Source: Marinospirillum sp.
Lineage (GTDB): Bacteria > Pseudomonadota > Gammaproteobacteria > Pseudomonadales > Halomonadaceae
Direction of reading: 5' to 3'
DNA length: 12,194 nt
Assembly (NCBI RefSeq): GCF_014859565.1
Contig: NZ_JACUUA010000101.1
Coordinates: 1 to 12,194, forward strand
The notes under the pieces were generated by a model, which did not search any database, was not told the origin of the DNA, and saw nothing but the letters and a program-made list of their open reading frames with translations. This document shows positions 7,012 to 12,194 of the stretch, piece after piece. Both the position numbers and the translations under genes were made by a program. Within the stretch, counting starts at the first letter, position 1. Every line of letters starts with the position of its first letter.

Positions 7012-9876
7012 TCACACCGCTTTTGAAAGTGCCGGTTGTGCCACCGGTCGACCCAGCAGGTAGCCTTGCATCGAATTGCAGCCGTGGGTTTTCAGGAAAT
7101 TCTCCTGCAGTGTGGTTTCTACACCCTCTGCCAGCACTTCGATTTCCAGGCTGCGACTGAGGCTGATAATACTGAGAATAATGGCCTCGTCCTTGGGGTT
7201 TTTACCAATATCCCGCACAAAGCTTTTATCGATTTTAATGCGATCCAGAGGCATGTATTTCAGGCGATTAAAGGAAGAATACCCAGTGCCAAAATCATCC
7301 AGAGCCAAGCGATAACCGGCCAGTCGCAGGGTTTTTAACTGCTTGAAGGCAAAATCAGGATCCTGATGCAGCAGGGTTTCGGTGATTTCCAGCTCCAATT
7401 TTTTACGCTGCAGGCCATAAGAGTCCACAATCAGGTTTAACTGTTCAATAAAATCGGATTGCATCAGTTGTAGCGGCGAGATATTCACCGCTACAAAAGG
7501 TACCTGTTCACCGGCCTCCAGCCATTCGGATATCTGGCGGCAAGCTATGTCAATCACCTGCCAGCCCAGTGGGATAATCAGCTGGGTTTCTTCTGCCATC
7601 GGGATAAAGTGATCCGGCGCAATCATGCCCCGTTGCGGGTGCTGCCAGCGCACCAGGGCTTCCAGCCCACACAGACTATGATCGTCCAAGTTGTACTGTG
7701 GCTGGTAGTACAGCAGCAGTTGTGGTGTGTTGATGGCCAGCCGTAAATCTTGTTCCAGTTCAAAGTTTAACTGGGTGGCATCGGTCTGGCTGGACTGATA
7801 AATCTCGTAGCGGTTTTTACCCTTGGACTTGGCCTGATGTAATGCGGTGTCAGCATTACGCACCAGGCTATTAAAATCTCGGCCTTGTTGTGGGCTGAAT
7901 GCAATACCAATACTGGCTGTCACTTGTAGCTGTAAACCATCCACTGGCAGGTACTGCTGAGTGGACAAAAGAATTTTTTGAGCCATCTCCAATGCTGGGT
8001 AATGGTTGTCTGCAGCTTGCAGCTGCATTAGCAGGATAAATTCATCACCACCCATGCGGTACAGAGTGGCAGATTCATCCAGACCCTGAACCCAACGGGC
8101 TGCCAGCTCCATCAGCAGATGATCACCAATCAGGTGTCCAAGGCTGTCGTTAATGAGTTTAAAGCGATCCAGATCCAGAAATATAATTGCCAGGTTGTGA
8201 GTTTCTGGCTGGTTCAGCAGCCGCGCCAGGTCATCTTCCAGCATCATACGATTAGGTAGGCCGGTGAGGGAATCATGCCGAGCCTGGAAAGCCAGATTAC
8301 GGGTTTGTTCACTGACGCGGTGTGCCAGAGTAGTTTCCCGATTGTGCATACCTAGAATTACCGCTGCCATTAAGGCGCTGACCAGCACCAGCAGGCTTTG
8401 GAAGGCCAGGGTGTTATTGCCGGGGTTTAGTGCCATATAAGTACGGCCGGCATCCACATGAAACAGCCACTGCTGCTGGGCAAAATCAAAACTGAATTGC
8501 TGGCTCATCAGCGGGGTAAAATTTGGGTTGTTGGTCTGGTTGTGGTCATAAAAAGGGGTGGGTTGATTCTGTTCAAAAATTTGTATGTGTAAACCTTCCA
8601 GTTTGCTGAGTTCCAGTGCTGCTTCCAGCATTCTGCTGACCGTAAATACACCGACCATAAAACCGGCCAGCTCTTTTTCGGTGTTCAGCAGGCTTCTTTC
8701 ATCTGATCCGGTATGCAGATAGACAGGTTGTAGAATCAGCAGTCCTGGTTCATCGGGTGCCTGTGTCAGGTTCAAGATCTGGGTGGCTGTGGCACGACCT
8801 GTTGCCTGGGCTTGTACAATCCAGGTTTGGCGGTCTGCAATGGATAACAGATTAAAACCCAGCGCGGCAGTGTTGTTTTGCAGGGGTTCAACATACTGCA
8901 CCACCACCAGTGGGTCATCGGGGTGAAGAGTTTCACCATAAACACTGTAATCTTGGCGATTTAATAGTTGTCGGGTTTGTTGTTCAAACTCCGCACGTTG
9001 TTCGGGCAGAAGAATCGGATCCCAGGAATAAGCCCGAATGGATGGATTGTGTAAAAAAATCTGCTGGGTAATGTTGCGAAAGGCTTCGGGTGTTAGCCCA
9101 CGATTCTGGACAAACTCACGTTCCAGGTGCCCAAGATCGGCCAGGTTTTGCTGGTACAGGCGGTTCAGATTGGCGCGAAAAACATCCATGTCGCGCTCAA
9201 AGGTGTTGTGCAGCTGATTGGTGAGCTGAAACAAATAGACTTGATTGGCTACCAGTACTGCCAGCAGTGCACCGGTAAAAAGGTTGATCATTCGGTAGTG
9301 TTGACCCGCATTACTGCGCTCCCGACGTGGAGCCAGTATTGCCAGCAGCAGTGGGGTGACCATGATGCTGCCGAAGCTGTCACCCAACCACCAACTGATC
9401 CAGTCATGCAGGATACCGGCACTGCCTTCGGATTGAGTAATCAGATGCAGGGCTAGAATGCCGAAGCTGGCGCTGATGGTGGAGGCAGCAAAACCAGCCA
9501 GCAGGATAAATTTTAATACTCGGCCTTCACCACGAGCGGTGAGGGGATGACCGGTGCGGTGTTTGACCAGCCAAGTACCAACGACTGCCTGCAGCATCAC
9601 ACCACTGGCAATCACCAAGGCAGAAAATAATGCCGGCAGGGTGAAGCTGAAAGACCAATCAGTGCCAAGACCGAGGTTAAAAATCAGGCTGCCTAACCCG
9701 GCAGCTGGGATGAACTGGTAACCAAAACGCAGGCCAATGGTTAGCGCAATACCAGCAGGAATCCACAAGGGAATGATTTGGGCATGAAGACCTGAATGGC
9801 TGACCAGTAATCCGGCGCCTAGATATACTGAGGCCAGCAGTAAAAGGCCGCCAATTGTTCGAAATTTCCCAGTCAA
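7012..9876 (-). CDS. Membrane c-di-GMP turnover protein: MASE1-CHASE-GGDEF-EAL
   Basis: About 954 residues from a TTG start at 9876, chosen because AGGAGA (9884-9889) lies seven bases upstream; an in-frame TTG at 9918 would add 14 residues but is almost on top of its GGAGG. The N-terminus (about 8-215) has several hydrophobic helices with PLWIPAGIAL and WWLGDSFGSIMVTPLLL, the MASE1 sensor signature. A periplasmic CHASE-like domain follows (about 230-450, with SIRAYSWDPIL), then a membrane helix (about 491-510). The GGDEF domain has DSLTGLPNR (535-543), metal-binding D568 and an intact GGDEF at 609-613. The RxxD inhibitory site is replaced by DESA. The EAL domain keeps EAL (739-741), N798, ELEITET, DDFGTGYSS, K881, E917 and QGY, so phosphodiesterase activity is likely. 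Cyclase activity is also possible. The sensed ligand is unknown. Confidence 0.9.
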   Translation of the reverse strand: MTGKFRTIGGLLLLASVYLGAGLLVSHSGLHAQIIPLWIPAGIALTIGLRFGYQFIPAAGLGSLIFNLGLGTDWSFSFTLPALFSALVIASGVMLQAVVGTWLVKHRTGHPLTARGEGRVLKFILLAGFAASTISASFGILALHLITQSEGSAGILHDWISWWLGDSFGSIMVTPLLLAILAPRRERSNAGQHYRMINLFTGALLAVLVANQVYLFQLTNQLHNTFERDMDVFRANLNRLYQQNLADLGHLEREFVQNRGLTPEAFRNITQQIFLHNPSIRAYSWDPILLPEQRAEFEQQTRQLLNRQDYSVYGETLHPDDPLVVVQYVEPLQNNTAALGFNLLSIADRQTWIVQAQATGRATATQILNLTQAPDEPGLLILQPVYLHTGSDERSLLNTEKELAGFMVGVFTVSRMLEAALELSKLEGLHIQIFEQNQPTPFYDHNQTNNPNFTPLMSQQFSFDFAQQQWLFHVDAGRTYMALNPGNNTLAFQSLLVLVSALMAAVILGMHNRETTLAHRVSEQTRNLAFQARHDSLTGLPNRMMLEDDLARLLNQPETHNLAIIFLDLDRFKLINDSLGHLIGDHLLMELAARWVQGLDESATLYRMGGDEFILLMQLQAADNHYPALEMAQKILLSTQQYLPVDGLQLQVTASIGIAFSPQQGRDFNSLVRNADTALHQAKSKGKNRYEIYQSSQTDATQLNFELEQDLRLAINTPQLLLYYQPQYNLDDHSLCGLEALVRWQHPQRGMIAPDHFIPMAEETQLIIPLGWQVIDIACRQISEWLEAGEQVPFVAVNISPLQLMQSDFIEQLNLIVDSYGLQRKKLELEITETLLHQDPDFAFKQLKTLRLAGYRLALDDFGTGYSSFNRLKYMPLDRIKIDKSFVRDIGKNPKDEAIILSIISLSRSLEIEVLAEGVETTLQENFLKTHGCNSMQGYLLGRPVAQPALSKAV

Positions 9877-9969
9877 GCCAACGTCTCCTGTCGAGTGGTT
9901 AGTGCAAGATTTGATCAACCCTCCGCAAGACTAACTTTTTGGTATTCTCAAGACCAGTAGGCTGTTAAA

Positions 9970-9985
9970 AAAATACCTGTATTTT
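9970..9985. repeat. AT-rich palindrome AAAATAC-CT-GTATTTT
   Basis: A perfect inverted repeat with 7-base arms and a 2-base centre, lying between two divergent genes and about 20 bases upstream of the proposed deaD -35. It looks like a dimeric regulator's operator. It is not a LexA box, because the CTGT-N8-ACAG spacing is absent, and it does not match FNR or CRP consensus sites. No regulator can be named. Confidence 0.5.
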
Positions 9986-10004
9986 GATTTGGTGCATTTT
10001 AAGC

Positions 10005-10033
10005 TGGCAACCTGTCGCTGTGGCTGGTATGAT
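10005..10033 (+). promoter_or_regulatory. Candidate deaD promoter (extended -10)
   Basis: The -10 is TATGAT (10028-10033) preceded by TGG, an extended -10 element. A poor -35, TGGCAA (10005-10010), stands 17 bases upstream. Transcription from about 10040 would give a structured leader of roughly 115 bases before the deaD start. Confidence 0.45.
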
Positions 10034-10048
10034 CCTCGCTCAAACTTC

Positions 10049-10120
10049 AGCACGCCGCGTTGCGTGTTCCCTGCATTGGCTGTCGTTGCCCTTTCTAGAT
10101 GTGTATCGGGCCCGCGCCCG
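10049..10120 (+). other. Structured deaD mRNA leader (two hairpins)
   Basis: The putative leader holds AGCACGC/GCGTGTT (10049-10055 with 10062-10068, one G-U pair, loop CGCGTT) and a GC-only stem CGGGC/GCCCG (10107-10111 with 10116-10120, loop CCGC). No T-tract follows either, so they are not intrinsic terminators. Cold-induced csdA/deaD mRNA has a long leader in E. coli; a regulatory role here is inference. Confidence 0.35.
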
Positions 10121-10153
10121 CCCCTGCGTTCCTCAGTACCACAGGTATTATTA

Positions 10154-11893
10154 ATGTCTAATGACGTAACTGTACCCGCTTTTAACGAGCTGGGTCTTCC
10201 TGATTTTCTGCTGTCTGCAATTGAATACTCCACTCCTTCCCCGATCCAGGCGCAGACTATTCCTCTGCTGCTGGAAGGCCATGACCTGCTGGGTCAGGCA
10301 CAAACAGGTACCGGCAAAACGGCGGCTTTTGCTCTGCCGTTGCTGGCGCGACTGGATCTGAGTGCCAAACTGCCTCAGGTACTGATACTGGCTCCAACCC
10401 GCGAACTGGCCATGCAGGTGGCTGAGTCCGTGGAAAAATACGGCGCCAACATGAAAGGTGTCAAGGTGGCCAACCTTTATGGTGGCGCTGAATACCGTGA
10501 CCAGATCCGTGCTTTGCGCTCCGGCGCTCAGGTGGTTGTGGGCACACCCGGTCGTGTAATGGATCACATGCGCCGTGGCAGCCTGGATATTTCCCAGCTG
10601 AAAACACTGGTACTGGATGAAGCCGACGAAATGCTGCGCATGGGCTTTATTGATGATGTTGAGTGGATTCTGGAGCAGACTCCTGCCGAGCGCCAGGTGG
10701 TGCTGTTTTCCGCCACCATGCCGGATGTGATTCGTCGTATTGCCCAGCGTCACCTGAAAGAGCCCAAAGAAGTGCGTATTGCTGCCAAGGCACGTACCGC
10801 TGATACCATCAGCCAGCGTGTGTGGATGGTTGCCGGTTTGTCCAAGCCAGAAGCCCTGACCCGCATTCTGGAAGCCGAAGCGACCGATGGTGTGATTATT
10901 TTCACCCGTACCAAGGCTTCTTGTGCTGATCTGGCTGACTTCCTGAATTCTCGTGGTTTCCGCGCCTGTGCCCTGCACGGTGATATGGCGCAGAACCAGC
11001 GTGAACAGGCGGTTGATCGTCTGAAAAAAGGTGGTCTGGATATTCTGGTTGCAACCGACGTTGCGGCTCGTGGTCTGGATGTGGAACGCATCAGCCACGT
11101 TATCAACTTTGATCCACCCCATGACAGCGAATCCTATGTACACCGTATTGGCCGTACTGGCCGTGCCGGTCGTAGTGGTCAGGCAATCCTGTTTGTTGGC
11201 CAGCGCGAAAAACGCCTGCTGTTCAACCTGGAGCGCAGCACTGGCCAGCGTATTGAGCCGATGGAACTGCCCAAGGCTGAAGTGATTAACGCCAAGCGCA
11301 GTGACAAGTTTAAAGAACAGGTCATCCATGCGTTACAAGCACGTGATCTGGAACTGTTCGAAAAACTGCTGCAGGAAGTTCACGCTGAAACAGAAATTGA
11401 ACCTCTGCGTATTGCTGCAGCACTGGCTAAAATGTTCCAGGGCAATACTCCGCTGTGGGTCGAAGATGTCAAAATCCGTGCTCCGCGTGAACGTGCTGCC
11501 GGTCGTGAAGATTTTGCTTCCGAGCGTCCACGCCGTGAAGCTCGTGGTGAAAGCCCAAGCCGTGGTCGTTCACGCGAACCTGAAGCAGGCATGAAGCGCT
11601 ACCGTATGCCGATTGGCCGTTCACACGGCATCAAACCTGCCAACATTGTGGGTGCGATTGCCAATGAAGCCAATATTTCCAGCCGTAATATCGGTCGCAT
11701 TGATATCCAGCAGGATTTCAGCACCGTGGATCTGCCGGAAGGTATGCCAAAAGCAGTATTCCAGGCTCTGGCTCGTGTGCGTATCTGTGGTGTGCCCATG
11801 AACCTGACCAGCAGCATGGCTTCTGCCACTGCTGGTAATGATGATGATGGTGGTCGCCGTCCAGTACGTCGCCGCGCTCCTGCCAGCGCCTGA
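10154..11893 (+). CDS. deaD: ATP-dependent DEAD-box RNA helicase DeaD/CsdA
   Basis: A 579-residue helicase that unwinds structured RNA, with family roles in ribosome (50S) assembly, mRNA decay and cold adaptation. Domain 1 has the Q-motif region SPIQAQ (29-34), Walker A AQTGTGKT (49-56), PTREL (81-85), TPGR (131-134), DEAD (155-158) and SAT (186-188). Domain 2 has IIFTRTK (248-254), TDVAARGLD (301-309) and HRIGRTGR (330-337). An Arg-rich disordered linker (about 441-478) precedes a DbpA-type RNA-binding domain (about 480-552, with IVGAIANEANISSRNIG). The tail is short and basic, whereas E. coli DeaD (629 residues) has a longer Arg/Gly-rich tail. The start MSNDVTVPAF is preferred because it matches the family N-terminus; its ribosome binding site is weak (AGG eight bases upstream). 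The gene stands alone, divergent from the c-di-GMP gene and closed by a strong terminator. Confidence 0.96.
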   Translation: MSNDVTVPAFNELGLPDFLLSAIEYSTPSPIQAQTIPLLLEGHDLLGQAQTGTGKTAAFALPLLARLDLSAKLPQVLILAPTRELAMQVAESVEKYGANMKGVKVANLYGGAEYRDQIRALRSGAQVVVGTPGRVMDHMRRGSLDISQLKTLVLDEADEMLRMGFIDDVEWILEQTPAERQVVLFSATMPDVIRRIAQRHLKEPKEVRIAAKARTADTISQRVWMVAGLSKPEALTRILEAEATDGVIIFTRTKASCADLADFLNSRGFRACALHGDMAQNQREQAVDRLKKGGLDILVATDVAARGLDVERISHVINFDPPHDSESYVHRIGRTGRAGRSGQAILFVGQREKRLLFNLERSTGQRIEPMELPKAEVINAKRSDKFKEQVIHALQARDLELFEKLLQEVHAETEIEPLRIAAALAKMFQGNTPLWVEDVKIRAPRERAAGREDFASERPRREARGESPSRGRSREPEAGMKRYRMPIGRSHGIKPANIVGAIANEANISSRNIGRIDIQQDFSTVDLPEGMPKAVFQALARVRICGVPMNLTSSMASATAGNDDDGGRRPVRRRAPASA

Positions 11894-11915
11894 TTCGTTG
11901 CTGTCGCTGTAATTT

Positions 11916-11954
11916 AAAAAACCCCCACCAGATAACTCTGGATGGGGGTTTTTA
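11916..11954. terminator. Strong intrinsic terminator after deaD, likely bidirectional
   Basis: Arms AAAAACCCCCA (11917-11927) and TGGGGGTTTTT (11943-11953) pair perfectly. The stem is extended by CCAG/CTGG after a single bulged A, and closed by the loop ATAACT. A T-run follows on the plus strand (11949-11953) and another on the minus strand (complement of 11916-11921), so it can stop transcription from both deaD and the minus-strand gene ending at 12013. Confidence 0.93.
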
Positions 11955-12012
11955 TGGAGTTGGCATGTCGGTTTTACTCTTCCGTATTGGTCACCATGTA
12001 CCGGATGATGAG

Positions 12013-12194
12013 TTACATGAGGTACGCCTGCAGCAGCATTTCTCCACTGGCACCAAAAATCTCCAGCGAACTGATCCAGCTGTCGCCCCGCGGTTTGTGG
12101 GTGATAAAAGCAAACTCAAACAGGCTGGGATCAAGTCTGGCTTGTCCCTCTTGCCATTCCAGCAACAAGGAACCTTTGCCGCTGCAGGGTTTCA
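12013..12194 (-). CDS. C-terminal part of an unidentified protein (truncated by window edge)
   Basis: On the minus strand, an open frame enters from the window end and stops at TAA (12013-12015), giving at least 60 C-terminal residues. They include SLLLEWQEGQARLDPSLFEF, then FITHKPRGDSWISSLEIFG and ASGEMLLQAYLM at the end. The alternating hydrophobic pattern and common codons look like real protein. The shared bidirectional terminator 58 bases downstream supports a convergent gene here. The segment KPRGDSWISSLEIFGASGE faintly resembles the KPT-DG-VTSLE-F-GE region of HemS/HmuS haem-degrading proteins, but the usual FGKRKPG that follows is missing, so I do not assign that function. The opposite strand is also open in the same codon register, so the strand choice is probable rather than certain. 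Confidence 0.5.
   Translation of the reverse strand, partial: KPCSGKGSLLLEWQEGQARLDPSLFEFAFITHKPRGDSWISSLEIFGASGEMLLQAYLM

Larger units (their letters stand above)
9877..10153. other. Divergent intergenic region between the c-di-GMP gene and deaD
   Basis: This 277-base stretch separates two outward-facing genes. It contains the ribosome binding site of the c-di-GMP gene (9884-9889), an AT-rich 16-bp palindrome (9970-9985), an extended -10 promoter candidate for deaD (10005-10033) and a deaD leader of about 115 bases with two small hairpins (10049-10068 and 10107-10120). I found no convincing promoter for the c-di-GMP gene. The frame upstream of deaD is open back to 9989, but it crosses the promoter and hairpins and reads as non-coding. 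Confidence 0.6.

Noticed and set aside
9970..9985. Possible second LexA box near deaD (contains CTGTA)
   Set aside because: Only one half-site is present; no ACAG at the required 8-base distance.
9989..10153. 55-residue N-terminal extension of DeaD from ATG 9989
   Set aside because: It would span the likely promoter and hairpins, reads as Cys/Arg/Pro-rich non-protein-like sequence, and DeaD relatives begin at about the MSNDVTVPAF position.
10151..11329. Long minus-strand open frame (about 392 codons) opposite deaD
   Set aside because: It is codon-for-codon antisense to deaD, which uses biased codons that create no stops on the other strand. Its product shows no domain and deaD is unmistakable.
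11965..12194. Plus-strand open frame from ATG 11965 to the window end, with GGAG upstream
   Set aside because: It is in exact codon register with the minus-strand frame, so it stays open simply because that frame lacks TTA, CTA and TCA codons. Its product is rich in Gln and His runs typical of antisense reading. The terminator layout also favours a minus-strand gene. It is not fully excluded.
1..12194. Mobile elements, CRISPR arrays, phage remnants or defence genes
   Set aside because: No direct-repeat arrays, transposase or integrase motifs, or composition breaks were seen. A tRNA pair is present, but no attachment-site duplication is visible within the window.

Overview
The window looks like a core chromosomal stretch of a gammaproteobacterium. 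The order, read on the minus strand from high to low coordinates, is pncC, recA, recX, alaS, lysC, csrA, tRNA-Ser(GCU), tRNA-Arg(ACG). This is the conserved Pseudomonas/Oceanospirillales/Cellvibrionales-type arrangement; E. coli has the related recA-recX-alaS-csrA-serV-argV order without lysC. Proteins such as CsrA (nearly identical to the E. coli and Pseudomonas proteins over its first 52 residues), RecA and DeaD are clearly gammaproteobacterial. I cannot name the genus from sequence alone. I see no phage, insertion sequence, CRISPR array or other mobile element, and the base composition looks even throughout.

Layout. 1-163: tRNA-Arg (cut by the window edge) and tRNA-Ser, with an extended -10 promoter at 176-203. 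262-312: intrinsic terminator of csrA. 341-535: csrA, preceded by a 254-base AT-rich intergenic region with several GGA motifs that suggest autoregulation. 790-2028: lysC (aspartokinase), which contains a good internal ribosome binding site for a separate beta subunit. 2069-4711: alaS, whose promoter sits inside a 7-bp inverted repeat resembling the known AlaRS autorepression arrangement. 4795-5349: recX, overlapping the end of recA. 5315-6379: recA, with an E. coli-like LexA box at 6431-6450. 6475-6960: pncC. 7012-9876: a large membrane c-di-GMP protein (MASE1-CHASE-GGDEF-EAL). 9877-10153: a divergent intergenic region. 10154-11893 (plus strand): a DeaD/CsdA-type DEAD-box RNA helicase, closed by a strong terminator at 11916-11954. 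12013-12194: the C-terminal end of an unidentified minus-strand gene.

How the genes fit together. recA-recX is the SOS recombinase and its modulator, controlled by LexA. alaS-lysC(-csrA) links alanine tRNA charging, aspartate-family amino acid synthesis and the global post-transcriptional regulator CsrA, followed by a small tRNA operon. The c-di-GMP protein and the RNA helicase are divergently transcribed from a shared region. Most of the window is ordinary housekeeping sequence. The points worth a second look are regulatory: the alaS operator-like repeat, the lysC internal start, the GGA motifs before csrA, the deaD leader and the palindrome next to it.
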